NCBI GenBank assembly: GCA_905147135.1
Contig: LR990050.1
Location: 14,382,001 to 14,446,000 of the forward strand
From: Blastobasis lacticolella
Lineage: Eukaryota; Arthropoda; Insecta; Lepidoptera; Blastobasidae
DNA: 64,000 nucleotides
Reading direction: 5' to 3'
The notes beneath the pieces are model-generated. The model did no database searches. It was given only the letters and a program-made list of their open reading frames with translations, and was not told where the DNA came from. Position numbers and translations under genes: made by a program. Each line of letters opens with the position of its first letter. Position 1 is the stretch's first letter. This document shows, one piece after another, positions 10,900-25,735 of this stretch.

Positions 10900-12756
10900 C
10901 TGCAAGATAACATCAAGCACAACAAATTCCAAATCAATTACCGCCGCTTCCTCGAACGAGTACGTGTCCAAAGTGCTTTCGATTATCAAACGACAAAATA
11001 TCAATCACGACCGCTAATAAACACAGCGAGCGTGAAATCGATATTATTGTAATCGATGTTATTGTATCAAACGGTTAATTTAATTGGTCAACAATCGCTT
11101 GGCGGCTATCTACAAAGGTTTCTTAACCTGTGAAATTATGCAAAACGCAACCACGCCACGCTTTCGTGGCCATATATTTCATAGGTGAATTTCCCAACAG
11201 GTAATAGCTAACCTTCACTAGCCCGTATTCACTTGTGTACGTGACAATATTTGCTATGGAATAGTGTGTTCGGAAAATGGTTTGGGTTTTAGAGCCATGC
11301 GCTTCTTCGCTGTGGGTCTATGAATGTTTGTTTATTCGTGCGTTCTATTCGGTTGTTGAATTTACGTAGTTCTATACTTATTTTTGTGTATGTTGTGATT
11401 TTTTATGGTTCTTGTTGTTTATGATGTTTTTCTGTTTCAATTATTTTTTTCAATTTTAAACAATCTGCCACGCTGCGTCTGTCTGTCTGTTCGCGATAAA
11501 CGAAATAACTACTGAACGGATTTGCATGGGGTTTTCACCATTAGAGAGAGTGATCCATGAGGAAGGTTCAGGTGTATAATTTGTTAAGGTACTATCCGTG
11601 CGAAGTCGGGGTGGATTGTTAGTGATAAAATAAACAAATATACGTTAACTTAGATTTATAGTTCTTTTAGGCTTCAATTGCTTAAGTTAATTTATCAAAT
11701 TAATCCATTTATATCTTTATACTTAAATACATTTAAGAAAGTTCTGTAAAGTATTATTTCTGTAAATATTAGTTCTGTAAAGTATTATTATTATAGTCAT
11801 TCTCGTTTTTAAACATCCTGTAGTCTCTACATAGAGCAATTAGTTACCATATGGGTCAAAGTTTGTTTATGTGAATAGTTCAGAATGACATTTACCCCTT
11901 ATTTGCGTATAATAAGCTCGGCTCTACATCTGCAAGGCTGACTAATGTAGAGGTTAGGTTAGGTAGTGTTTTGTATTGATGAATGGTAGAGTTGCGAGCG
12001 CGTTCACTTGTTTTAGCTGCTTGCAACCGACTTGTCCCCATTTCGGTAACGATAGCATATACTTACAAACAATGGCGGTGATTTGAATGACATTCGTTAG
12101 TAGATAAGTGCCATAAGATAATATGACTGAAAGTTACGTTAAACTTAACTTTATGGTCGTATCAACCAACAATTAATTAAATAATGATGAAACTCGTAAT
12201 ATTTTTTATTAGAACTTCTTAAGTGGTGTAGATATATTCTGTGATTTGAGGTCATATTGGAAGTGTGTTTTATTCGTTTGTATAAGATTCCTGTGTACCA
12301 TAAAAAATGCTGTAATGATTTCACGATAGTAATTTCATAGACAAAATGCATTATTTTACACATTACTTATACCTAAGAAGAGTATTTAGGTTACTTACAT
12401 AATTAAAAGAATACTATCTGTATAAAGTATTTCAATAAAGGATAGCTTATTCGTAGCACACACTCATCTATTATAAAGTACGGAAAACGTACAATATATT
12501 TCATATGAAAATCCTCACATAAGCATACAAAGCGTTCAATAAAAATTTCCTTTCCCTTCAAAAACTTGCCCATCATGAAGATTTCCCTCGACATTGTACA
12601 GAAGTTTTTCACTTCCGTCTGTTCGGGAATATTCAAGCGAGAAAAGGCCGAGAAATTCTTTTTGCGGGTAATTAAAAGTTATCACAAACCGAGAGATAAG
12701 GTGTGGGTAGGACAAATAAAATTTTCTTCAGCCAACACATAATGTGGGTGTCATCT
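10900..12756. other. No gene seen apart from an H2 fragment
   Basis: AT-rich. Two TTAGG units occur near 11951-11961. Minus-strand frames of 63-77 codons around 12151-12636 have no recognisable content. Confidence 0.45.
11470..11625 (+). repeat. Helitron-like short element H2
   Basis: ctgtctgtctgttcgcgat, aactactgaacggatttgc, tgatccatgaggaagg, then gtgcgaagtcgggg and TTAGT. Partner copies in reverse orientation are at 37195-37290 and, weakly, at 3925-4040. Confidence 0.4.
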
Positions 12757-13095
12757 TGGCGGTAATGTCCCGGTTGTGCTCTCGGGCACGGGGGCCGGAG
12801 CCGCCTTGATCATGATCCAGGATATGGCAGATCAGATAATCACAATGGAGCGACTGCCTCCGTGATCCTGCTACCAGGGGAACCTGACCAGATTGGATTA
12901 TAGTTTCACATTCAGTCACCTGAATGTGCAGGTTTCATCACGATGTTTTCGCTCACCGTAAGAGCATATAGGTTAGCATTCAACTAAAGTACATAGCTCA
13001 TGAAGAGTCATTGGTACATGGCCGCAGTGGGATTCGAACCCGGTACCTCTCGCTTACGAGTCGGATACCTTAACCACTCGGCTACCGACGCTCCC
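12757..13095 (-). repeat. tRNA-headed SINE (family S2), full length
   Basis: The best copy for judging the head. The reverse complement of 13022-13095 is tRNA-like, with a D-arm-like gagtggttaagg, an anticodon-arm-like region around CTCGTAAGCGAG and a TPsiC-like gggttcgaatccc. The acceptor ends do not pair, so it is a SINE head and not a tRNA gene. Confidence 0.78.
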
Positions 13096-13499
13096 AACAC
13101 AAATCAAATGTTTATTTGTAAAAATATTTGGGTTACATTTTTTAGGTCTTTTTAAGTAGGTACAATTTTTGTCCATGCCAAAATTGGCCATTAGCGGCAT
13201 ACAAATATAGTCTCGTTACTTAAATTACTAGATTTGAAGTCACTACAAAAGTAAATAATAAATTAGCTACAATACAAAATGTGGGTACTCGTGTTTTAAT
13301 GGAGGAAGCTTTATGAATAACTGAAACCTTCCATGAAATGATTACAAACTGTGATTAATTTTCCTGTAAGATTTTCTTTGATGAAAATTAGATGAAATTG
13401 TTCTTGCTAGCGAGGCGATCGCTGTTTCTTATAGTAGCGTAGAAGCGGGTTACTTTGGCCCTGGAGGGTTAGTCTAGCTAAAAACGGATTATTTTTAAA

Positions 13500-13625
13500 T
13501 TTTCCCCCTGTCTATGTCACTTCTTTCTCCGGCTTTTTCCCATTTTTATTTGGGATCGGCTCTCCCAATCGCCTTTCGCCAGGATACTCTATCCTGGATC
13601 GCCCTGTCTAAGTAACGGATGTTAA
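13500..13625 (+). repeat. Probable old transposable element fragment
   Basis: gggatcggctctcccaatcg and ccaggatactctatcctgg resemble a dispersed lepidopteran repeat. The second string is a perfect small palindrome. Family not assigned. Confidence 0.3.
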
Positions 13626-15537
13626 CGACATAGTTGCAATCAAACTAGTAGAACTAGCAAACCATGTCGCACATTCGTTTTGGGCTAAATTAACCCACTT
13701 CTACGGTTTTACTATTTCGAAGTAGCGGGTAAACAATGAACCGTTTGACACGTATGTTTTTATGGATCCGCGCTATGTACTCCACAGAAATACTACGTAC
13801 AACGGTCAGCTTTACCTACTTTTACAAAGCAAGAATTTTTTTAAATAAACGATTTTACTTTCTTTTCTTTCATTCAATAAATCGAATTGAAAATGTTACG
13901 GTAATCCCATAATTGCAAAATGGCAATTGCTACGGTGTGTGAGCAATATCTGCAGTATCAAAGCCCTCTTCAAAACGCGTAAGTACCTACGTATTGGCCA
14001 TGAGATCCATCAACTATGATTTTCTCTGGCACAAAGCGTTGCTTGTCGAAACAATTTATTTTGTAATTAAAACGTCGAGTGCACACATCCGCGCACGACA
14101 TTTGTGACATTGACCGCTCGATGACGTGGGAGTTGCAATCTATGAAGTGATCCTACAAAGGTTTAGGCGGCCGCCGCATGAGCGTAATTTTCTGTGTTGA
14201 AATCGGCCGAATTTCGGTATTTTATAAGTGATCGTCAGGTACTTAACTGCCACGTCACAATCGTCTTATCCTTCATAAACAGACCACATAACTGATACGT
14301 CGCCCGCAGGGGGTGGGAGGAAGTAGTATCAGGGCTGAATGGGGGGTGCAGGGCACGTGGTAGGATGCATTTTTGCAATTCAATTTGTTACTTGATGACG
14401 TTTCTCGGAGAAAACACTTGAGCTCCCTGCCCCGCGTCCTCGCGTTCGACCCCGAAACAACCTCGATACCACCTCACACCGGGTACCAGTTATGTAGTCG
14501 ATCTATATGTGGTACATACCTGCTTTTTACGGAAGGGGTATGGTGCTGAAACTTTCGTATGATCAACGATGACGTAAAATTCTGAAGGGTGGTATCCAGC
14601 CAGGTATAGGACTACCGGAAGTGAACTACTCTTTGATATCACCTAGGGGTCAATTGTGTTGGGATAACGAAGGGTTGGCGTGGGTTTACCGTGGAAGCGT
14701 ACTGTAGCGACCCCTCAAATTCCGAAATGAAAGAAACATCAACTGGTACCTCCTCCGCCTGCCATCTTCACGACAACAGACGCGGATTGGGATTCCAACG
14801 CACCCAAAGTTTCACTTCTACATTTATAATGCGGACAACCAAGTACTGAAACTTGAATTTGTACCTAAATATAGAGATATATTATTACACCCATTGTTTC
14901 TAAGATTTCAACATAAAATCAACAATCATGAAACAATACCATTTATTTAATTTTAATCTCGACCTAATATGCATAGGATCTGAGAAATAAGGGTGAATTA
15001 CCGCCGTAATATAATACCGTGAAGAAAAGTCTACCTAATTTGTGTAGGATTCACAGAAATACATTACAATACAATACAAAATCTTGATAGCCCAGCGGCA
15101 GATAGCTTCAGGAATGGGTATCCCAGATCATGATTATCTAGAGCCTGTACCGATGCTGGACTTGAGCCTCTTTCACATTACATCAACAAATAAAGTTGGG
15201 CTATAAGTACTCATAGCTATAACCTGAATTAATTTTGTAATTAACTGCTGTAATGAAGTACTTTGACATGTACATAAGCATATAATTGGTCAAATATCCG
15301 TATACGGCAGCACTGGCATTGGGCTGGCTATTGACGTCAATATTTCTAACCAAGTAATAATACCTTCAATATTTATATTGTAATTAGGCAGTAGCAGAGA
15401 TATGAAAACACAATTTGCACTCGTGAAAATATCGAAATAATGTTTTATTTACTGAAATAATGATTGCCTAATTAGGTACCTCTAAACTTGTAACAACGTA
15501 AATCAAGACTTTAGGATACATAATAAATAAATATGTT

Positions 15538-15661
15538 TGAACAAATTTACACAGCCCCTTTTAGACCCAAAGTAAGCAAAGCTTGTGTTATGGGTGTTAC
15601 ATAATTGATAAACTACTTATATAGTTTTTTTTTTAAATACATACTTATTGTACATACAAAC
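15538..15661 (-). repeat. tRNA-headed SINE (family S1), 3' half
   Basis: Reverse complement of the S1 body: the aagcaaagcttgtgttatggg segment and the catacttattgtacat segment are present. The tRNA-like head is missing. Confidence 0.65.
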
Positions 15662-16301
15662 TCATGTAATTTGTAACATCTTAATTTTGTTCTTTTTACA
15701 ATGAGATTCGTTATAAGACAAGTATTAGTCACTTCATTATACCTTATTGAAACATTAACAAAATTTGTTACCTGATTTTAACATTGATTTTCATTGACGT
15801 GATGTCGAGAGGTCATGTTTATGTTCGTTATGTTAATTATTTGCAATACCTGTCGATCAGCTACTCCGTCAAGTAATACTATAGGCGTACACTCAGTTTT
15901 GTTTCAATATAAGTTTGAATAAAATAGGTGCTCAGAAACAAATTTCTATAGATTTTATTGAGCCAAGCTGCGGAAAAAGTGGATTTATTAAAAAGGGAGA
16001 ACGAAACCGTTTCCAATTGTTAAAGGTAAAAATCTTGGTCCACTCTTTTAATTAATCAGCAGATTTCTCCGCGGACCTGAAGGTGCGGTTTCAACTTACC
16101 GTCTTACACTTTGCGCAAGAAAAATTAAAATTCAAGACTAGGTATAACAAGAAAAAGAAAATCACTGAATAGCAGAAACGACATTGACAATCGAGAATTG
16201 TTCGTAATGATAGTTTTATCTGGAAAATTGTACGGGTGCTATTATGGAAGATTATTTTAAACACTTCAAAGTTAATGATGTACAAAGTAATCTTGGGGAG
16301 G

Positions 16302-16308
16302 TATTTAA
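16302..16308 (+). promoter_or_regulatory. TATA-like box upstream of the trypsin gene
   Basis: The sequence TATTTAA lies about 50 bases before the trypsin start codon. A start site 25-30 bases downstream would give a very short 5' untranslated region near 16330-16345, common for insect digestive proteases. The TCAG at 16317-16320 is Inr-like but too close to be the natural partner. Position and motif only. Confidence 0.4.
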
Positions 16309-16354
16309 AGGATTTTTCAGACGTTTTGTGTACTATTATTTTAGTCCATGAAAC

Positions 16355-18379
<2,025 letters not shown>

Positions 18380-18922
18380 ACAGCTATAACGATCTACCCG
18401 TGTCTGAGTTTGAAATTGTCGTAGATTTTCGTTCTCTATATTTAAAATTTTAAGGAAGAATTAAGTTTTATAACGTAGGTATTACAAATTTAAAAGCCTG
18501 AAATGGTAAGAATCTTGTTAGTGTGACTTCCATATCTTTCAATAGTATCAACAGTACTTACTAGAAGTGAACTTTAAGGAACAATCTGTTCTTTAAAGTA
18601 TCTACTCTTCTTTACTAAAGTGACTTTACACCATGATTTGAGCCTCCTAATTTAACAATCGGATTGAAGATTTTTATATTGAAAATGTACATTGGAAAAG
18701 CTACAGCACATTTACTGATACACTGGGTCTTAGATGGTACAGCTAAGATAATAGCCAACCAAAAGTTGTAGATGATAACTTCATTAAAAATGCAATTGAA
18801 AATGTATGGTCTTTTGAAAGGGGGGTTCTAAACTAAAACCTTATTTTTATTCTGCAAGCCGCTTTTTTATCTGATAATTTACTTGACCCTACGGAGCAAA
18901 CCTACTACAATTTCAAATTCAG

Positions 18923-18966
18923 AATAAATTTCATCTAATATATTTGACTTGATTTGATAAAATAAA
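18923..18966 (+). terminator. Candidate polyadenylation signals of the trypsin gene
   Basis: AATAAA occurs at 18923-18928 and 18961-18966, the first canonical hexamers seen after the stop codon at 18377-18379. They would give a 3' untranslated region of roughly 550-600 bases. That is long for a trypsin, so an earlier non-canonical signal is possible. Confidence 0.35.
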
Positions 18967-19204
18967 GACACTGTTTACAAAATATGCATATTACTAGACA
19001 CCTATTTTAATTTAATTTTTGATTTTTTTGGAAAAGTTTGAGCTTACAGTTGCGTTAAAATCGATTATTAGAAGGCATACAGCCATCTTATTATTTGAAT
19101 AATATAAGTATTATTAATTATATTATGGAAATACATATATATGAAGCCACTATATATTACACACAGCCATCTTACGAAGTAAAACATACTGCACGAGTAA
19201 GTAA

Positions 19205-19394
19205 ACGTCATCATCATCATCAGCCTATACTCACACTCACATGTCCATTGCTGGACATAGGCCTCCCCCAATAAGCGCCAATGCACACTGTCCTCGGCTT
19301 GCCGCATACAGAATCCACCCTCAGCCTTTCGCAAATTGTCACACCATCTGGCCGGAGGGCCTCCCACACTACGTTTCCGAGTAGCGGTTTTCAC
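19205..19394 (-). pseudogene. RTE LINE C-terminal fragment
   Basis: On the minus strand TRKRSVGGPPARWCDNLRK is followed by VHWRLLGEAYVQQWT, the GRPP.RW.DD and GEAYVQQWT blocks of RTE-clade ORFs. On the + strand it begins with a CATCATCATCATCAG run at about 19209, the 3' microsatellite tail of such elements. Confidence 0.75.
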
Positions 19395-19399
19395 TCAAG

Positions 19400-22100
19400 A
19401 ACTCGTTTACCCCAGTAAGTAAAGTACTTTTAGTCATTATTTGAAATTTTGCGTGTAAATATTTATTAGATACTTATGTCGTTACGAATATATCGCGTTC
19501 ACGTACGTGTATCTACATTGTGGTCTTACAAAACAATGATGTATTTAGAAAATGCGTTAAAAACGTGATGCTATACCTTCTTAACGAATATTTAGCGCCT
19601 GTTTCGTAGTCATTTATCATATTCCGAATCTGAATAAAGTTTTGTTTCCTTGCAAAAAGAAAACAGAATATTCCCCTAGTCTAAATTCGGAATTGGCGCT
19701 GGCCACGTAATTTAGGCCGGCGCCTTGGCCGCCTGAAAAAAAACAAACAAATCGGCGCACGCAAAAAATGAAAATGCAAATTTCCGATCCGATAAGCCGG
19801 AACCGGTGGAAAAGTTAAAAACTTTCCGCTGAATGACAAAACTCACAATGAATACTAACCGAATCCCTTAGCATTTAAATGAACGAGACCTACGGAGTTC
19901 TTGTGTAAGTGAAACTTTTTTAATTTCGTTGAAAGAAGCCAGGTGCCCGGCTCACGTCAGCGGAGTTCGACAGGCCCTCCTGTGCCGCTGCGATAAGCCA
20001 CCTATATCTCCCCCATTCGGAGAAAATGTAATTGTCTCTTTTTAATTCAGATTCCGTTGATTAGCGACTCCTGTGAATTATGGCGAGGGCCTCCAACTTG
20101 ATGTAAGTTAATAAAGTACTCTGCCAAATTACTTTTGAGATTTGAGTGTCGATAACGAAAAATATCTATCATGTTCGGTAACTTAAAAGTATTACTGGGG
20201 CTCTATTTTTGAATCTCTCACCTCGAGTTGATCGGTTTTAGATATTTATTTTCCGCAAGAAAAATTCAATATTTTAAGGTGACGCTGACTTTCCCTAACT
20301 TTAAACCGTTCCCATTTAATGTTAGCAATGTTATTAGAAAACGATTTCATTTAACTGTACCCGATACTAGTGTGAAAGTGAGTAGGTATATTTATTGTCA
20401 TGTCTAGTCCAACGAAAATATGAATGATTTGAATTTATATAGGTTGATATACGGAGGTGTTGTGTAGTAGGTAATTTGTCTGGTTGACGGCCGCCAGGTG
20501 GCGCGGCCGACCGCGGCGCGTGTTTCGCAGTTTCAGATTTAGCTGACTGGCCGGATGAGAGAAAAGATAAATGAAAATGTAATTAAGCACAAGGAAAACT
20601 TTTAAGAGAGCGTTAAAACTTCCTCGGCTCTGGCTACATTATTTATATCTCGCCGGGAAATCTTGTTATTTGTTTGTTTGTTTTATATATTTCCTAATTT
20701 AAAAACACTCCTAATGCTGAAAGTGGGAAAGTGCTGAAATTTCCACCATTCAAAGTTGACGCTTTTTGTAATAAGTTCGCCTGCGGAATTGGGAATGACA
20801 GTGTTTTGTAAGCGGGCGACAAACTTGTTTGTAACTTTCATCGTGCCGTAGATTTTATACTTTCTATCGGTAATGAGACTCCGTGACGGGAATATTGGTG
20901 GATACTATATTTGAAAACTTGAATTTTCCGGATGAACGTTACTAGTCTGTAGTCGTAAAACGTTGACGATGCGACGGTGTGCTAGAGCCGATAGTAAAAT
21001 TGATAACATTTTGTAAACGATCGACTTCTCCGACCAATCCAATCACTAACTTCGATGTATCTATAAAGAAAATTGCAACATGTTTTAATACATTGCTTCT
21101 GTTGCCGATAATTAATCGCCGTGTAAATTTCACCATATTTAATTAACGCTAAACGTTATAATTAGGAAGCTACTTGAGCCAATTTAATTAAGGTAGACTT
21201 TGTTGCTCTACAGAAAATTAAAGCTTAACTACGCAACCGATAGACCTCTTTTCTAGAGCGAAAGTAATCTGGGAAACAAGAAAAAGGTGGAACTTATTTG
21301 CTAAATTACTAGGACTACAGAAACTAAGCTCAAAGAAGAATCCTTTGCACGTTGGTTACTGTTTTTTATTTACCTTTGCTGTTAGGAACATTAGGTAAGC
21401 CTTTGCCATGCCGTTCGATGACTTTTTTAGACTCGTATCGTTTATAAAGGAATGCTAAGTGGATGTACATTAGATTACGTAGTTAATTAGCCACTTATGT
21501 TAAGTAAGGAGTACTAGGTTGTAATGAAGAGTATAATTATTTATAGAATTTGAGGTAGGCAGGTTATGATATCTGAATTACAATGTAAAACAAAATAATT
21601 TTCTATCAAACAATGGGCTACCTAATTATGTAATTTGAATATAATTCCTGTAATTGTCAGATTTTTAATTATAGCATAAGGCAACGTTGTTGATTTACTC
21701 CGTTTTTCGTTTATTATTTATTCTCTTTTCACCGTTCAAAAGAATTTCAGAGGGCTTAATTGCGTCGAAATATTTCTTTTTCCTACTTCTTACAAATTTA
21801 CCGCCTTCGCAATTAGCTCCATCGTAAGCACGTAGTTGGTTGGATTACGGACGGTGTATTCAGTTTTTAACTCCGGACGAAAAAAATAGGGGGGTGTTAT
21901 AAGTTTGTTATCTGTCACTGTGGCTTTGTGAACCTGTGTGTTTGTCACAGACTAATGGCATATTAGCGTATATACTTGGTCGGAGGTTTGTCCGACTTTT
22001 TCTGTCAGTTAGGTTATTAATGAACACTTGGGTAAATTTAAAATTATGGCAGTAATGTGCACTACAAGGCTGTAAGTAACTAATAGGTACATTCTAGTTC
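19400..22100. other. Repeat-poor interval, no gene seen
   Basis: The longest stretch in which I recognise almost no mobile element. It includes GC-richer patches at 19690-19810, 19940-20000 and 20488-20525 and only one weak repeat hint near 21880-21975. Confidence 0.45.
20490..20509. promoter_or_regulatory. CTCF-like insulator motif in a repeat-poor interval
   Basis: gccgccaggtggcgcggcc contains AGGTGGCGC, the core recognised by insect CTCF. It sits in a short GC-rich patch (20488-20525) about 2.1 kb downstream of the trypsin stop codon. Motif match only. Confidence 0.4.
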
Positions 22101-22179
22101 AAACTAGTTCAGTTTTGTGGAGAGTTGTTGCAATGCAAATACCAAGCAGAAACTACCTAATGCGCATTATTTACCGCCA

Positions 22180-22470
22180 AGTCCTGTAAAGGAGGCTCAT
22201 GTTCGACATGATCATCCGCATATCAGCCGGAAGACCCTCATTGCTAGGCATAGGCGTCCTACCTACGAACGCTGGTCTTGTGCCTTCCACATCCAGCTGG
22301 TACTTAGGCCTACTAACGCTACATCTTCCGGTACGTGGTCGCCACTCGAGAACTTCCCTGCATCATCGGCCATCTGTTCTGCGAGCTATATGCCCTACCC
22401 ACTGCCACTTAAGTTTGACAATCCTTCGGGCTATGTCAGTGACTTTAGTTTGATTAGATCGCGCAATTAA
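22180..22470 (-). pseudogene. RTE LINE C-terminal fragment with an in-frame stop
   Basis: The minus strand reads TKVTDIARRIVKLKWQWVGHI, then ARRTDGR, a stop, then CREVLEWRPRTGR. This is the RTE block around KWQWAGHIARR. A TGA replaces the expected Trp codon and later frame changes occur. The + strand frames over the same bases are shadows. Confidence 0.75.
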
Positions 22471-22479
22471 ACTCCAAGC

Positions 22480-25267
22480 ATAGCCGTTTCTATCGCCTTT
22501 TGGATGACAGTGATTATTTCCTTATAGTTTCGTTCTTGTATACTGTTCGACATGGATTTGTTGTACAAACCCGTAGTGCTGCGCAGTCCGCGCGCTGTGG
22601 CCCCATTCCCGAAGCACGCGTGCGGGTATTATATCTTCCAGGGGGTGAAATACATTTCTTAATTTTCATTTTTCCGAATCCGCCGTAGCGAGATTACACG
22701 GTGAATTTAACGTGACTTAATGGCTGCCGACATTACTCCGTATAACAGAAGAGTGAGTTTAACTCGCCGCTTTTAAAAATCTTTGTTGTGCTTACGTGCT
22801 GGGAATGACGTCCTTTGGAGCACGTGTGAGGTGCCACGAAAATTGAGAAGATTATTTCGGTAAGGTTTTTAATTTGGTTCGGAGGATACTGCTATGAGTA
22901 TAGTAAGTTGAAAATTTATTTTTGTGTTTGTAGTGTTTATATTCCAATTATATTATTTAAAAATAAAGAGATAAAACTATTTTCTTGCAGACAAAGTCCA
23001 AAGTTATTAGTAAGTACAATGTGCTTATAAACTACCTCTGAATAATACCCACGTTTGATTGACCCAATTAGGTCACATTTCATTTCCGGTGGGGGTATAC
23101 ATTTGCGACACTAGGGAGATACATATACAGATTGAACCTTTGAATTTCTCACTGATCATTTTCAGTATGTTGTTGACGCTCTCACGAAACCTTTAGTGAT
23201 TCGAATATTTTACGAATCAGGAAAATCGTCAGTGTGAGCGTCTGCAAACATACCTGATGTGCTAAAGTAACATGGGAGCCCAACAACATCTTGAAAGCGT
23301 TATGTATGATATTGTACGCGGAGAGCTTACTTGCAGAGCAGAGAGATTTAACTGTTTACAATTACTTTTAAACTGGTTCAAAGTAGTTGCTTCTTATGCG
23401 TTTCTATATCACACCTAAATTGTGGTGTTACGGTGATGTTTGATATTTTGTATTTTTTAAGAACATAGTTTCGATCCTAAGTAAAGATAGACGGTACGGC
23501 ACGTTTGTACCTACAAGACCTGTCTTGCTGCCGATGTGTACCAACTGTATTCTGCATTTTTGAAATAAATCTCTCTATCTACATACCTAGAAACTGTAAT
23601 AACTTCCTTTTATTTCTGGTTTGCAAACTTTGCAAAATATATTTGAGAAGAGATTTCAGAGCCGATAACGTTAGGATATGAACGTCTCCGTAGAGATGCC
23701 AGTAAAAATAATGAGGCCAGTAAATACCGGAGAGCTTCTAAAGGCTGTCTCAAGTCTACGTCGTAAGCAATTCGTTCTGTTCGCAGAGTATCAGAGCTGA
23801 AGCGGCCATAAAGAGTCCACTGAAAGGATTTCAGCGACGAGCATACTTCACAAAGAGATGCAATTTGCATTAGAATAAATTTTTATTGGAGGCCCCGCTC
23901 CGGCTCTGAAAGGCGCGCTTTTCAATAACGATGAGCATGAGCATCACAGAGTTATAGATAATATTCCATGGTTTATATTTATGCGGTGCAGGTATGCCAG
24001 GGATACAACACGATATCGATAGAGATAACTCGTATAATAAAATAGAAACTTAAATTATTCCCAATATTCCATTTCTAAGATTTATAATTTTCAAAGATTG
24101 AAAACTTCAAAATACCGGTTGCCACATTTAATTTGAAATATTTAAGTAAAAACATCTCAAATAATTTCTAGTATCCGTTTTTGTTACCTACTATCTATCA
24201 GTACGTATTGAAAATAAAGGGGCTAGAACTTTTCATTTTAATAGAAATTATTATATTATTATAGTAGCCCAAATCATCCCACTGCTGGGCAAAGGCCTAC
24301 CCCCGATTCTTCCAATAGAAATTAGAAATTCTTATTGCGTTGACTTGTGGCCCTAGGACTTAAGGAATTCAGAATGCGAAAATCATTCACAAAATTTGTG
24401 AATCGAATCTACGGGAACGAGCTAGTTAATAATATTGTACACCCAAAAAGGTTGGCAGAAGTCATTTATATTGAACGACTCCAGATTATGAATGACCAGG
24501 TCGTGAAGTCAAAAAGTCACATTACGAATGAAAAACCGCTGGATTGCCGTAATTGAAAATTCCCTGCGTAATATACGGCTAGCAATTTCGGAGTGCGGCC
24601 CGGCGTCCTACAGGGCAACGCGCTACGCTTCACAGCCGACGATTTGTCCTCCTACTTTGAGGAAAATTGCTTAACCTATCCCGCTGGGTGGGGTCGGCAC
24701 TTTCATTGATAACTCTCGTCCTCTCGACATTTACGCCTTTCACATGCATGTCGTTTATTCCCGCGCAATTCGCCCAAAGTCAGTAAAACTTTGTGAGGTA
24801 TTTATGTGCAGAAAATGGGTGGCATAAAGTTAAGAGTGGCTTAGCAACTACGAGTATAGTTTTCACTAAAGGTTGCACGTACCGTAACTTCGTCAATATG
24901 CGGTTAGAGGGCGCTATCAGGTTTTAGTGGGTGGGACCGTTGTTCTTTGCAACTGGTGGGACTGTTGTTCATTGCGACGGGTAAGTCCTACATAACCCGC
25001 TAGTTTCCCCGGCGAGTGAGTATTCATAAATAAATTTCCTAATGTAAAAAAGTACATTGCTTTTTTGTAAGAAATATCTGTAATCAACTTACGCGTCACC
25101 TAAAGTTTTGTGAAATCGGGCATAAGTGACCTAGGTAAACTAGAAGTCTTATTATATGGTCACTATGCACCTATTACACATCTTGGGAATCGATCCCATC
25201 ACGGCGTATTTTGTTATACTAAAGCTTTACACAAAACACCTTCAAGTAGCTTGTTGCGGTGCTCAAG
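22480..25267. other. No gene seen apart from an RTE stub
   Basis: A minus-strand frame at 23870-23610 (86 codons) has no recognised family. A CTCF-like ttagagggcgctatc lies at 24904-24918. Confidence 0.4.
24255..24320 (-). repeat. RTE LINE 3'-end stub
   Basis: The reverse complement reads WKNRG, a stop, then AFAQQWDDLG, the decayed GEAFVQQWDDSG end of an RTE ORF. It is preceded on the + strand by a TATTAT tail. Confidence 0.6.
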
Positions 25268-25392
25268 TTTGAAAACGAAACGGTTACCCATCTAGTTTTC
25301 GGACTCTGCGTAAGTTGCTTAACTTTGGTCCTAATGCCGTTGGCGAAGCGAGGTCTTCCGCTAAGTAGCCTGTCAATACATACTGGTTAACA
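25268..25392. repeat. 5S rRNA-derived SINE with inverted 5' part
   Basis: At 25268-25318 the minus strand has gttaagcaacttacgc and gatgggtaacc, the 5S-like head. Directly after, the + strand has ctaatgccgttggcgaagcgaggt, the family's 3' part, in the opposite orientation. Confidence 0.55.
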
Positions 25393-25735
25393 GTGTCGGG
25401 AGGCGTTGGGCACCTCACGACTGTATTTATTTATATACAAGAAACGAGAATCGTAATCGTTGTCGTGTCGTCAATGTAAGGACGCTAACAGGGAAGCTCA
25501 TTTTTCTTAACATTTAACGATATTATTTAACGCCACAAATTTTACCATTTCTCTTTCGGCCTCGCTTGCAATTTCATTATGATAATCGCATATTACCTTT
25601 GCTATGTGGCAAATAAATTTTAAGTGTGTAATAAAGTAGGGCCTACGAGTGTTGCGTGCGACTCATAAATTCAATCGCATTTCGGCCTTAAATGAAAAAA
25701 TGCGTGGTAAACAGAATTCGTAGAACATTTAGTGT

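Larger units (their letters stand above)
13096..16300. other. Intergenic region upstream of the trypsin gene
   Basis: No coding feature seen. Contains an old repeat near 13500-13625, an S1 3' half at 15538-15661 and a LINE-like snippet near 15140-15190. The final few hundred bases should include the trypsin promoter. Confidence 0.45.

Noticed and set aside
13022..13095. A tRNA gene on the minus strand
   Set aside because: The D-, anticodon- and T-arm-like parts are recognisable, but the acceptor ends do not pair and the sequence continues into a dispersed SINE body. It is an S2 head.
16348..16350. Alternative start codon for the trypsin gene
   Set aside because: It is in a different frame from the signal peptide and from the phase required by exon 2.
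19209..19223. CAT repeat as an independent microsatellite
   Set aside because: It is the 3' tail of the RTE fragment that follows on the minus strand.
22117..22470. A 117-codon plus-strand frame
   Set aside because: The minus strand of the same bases reads as the RTE C-terminus; the plus frame has no independent support.
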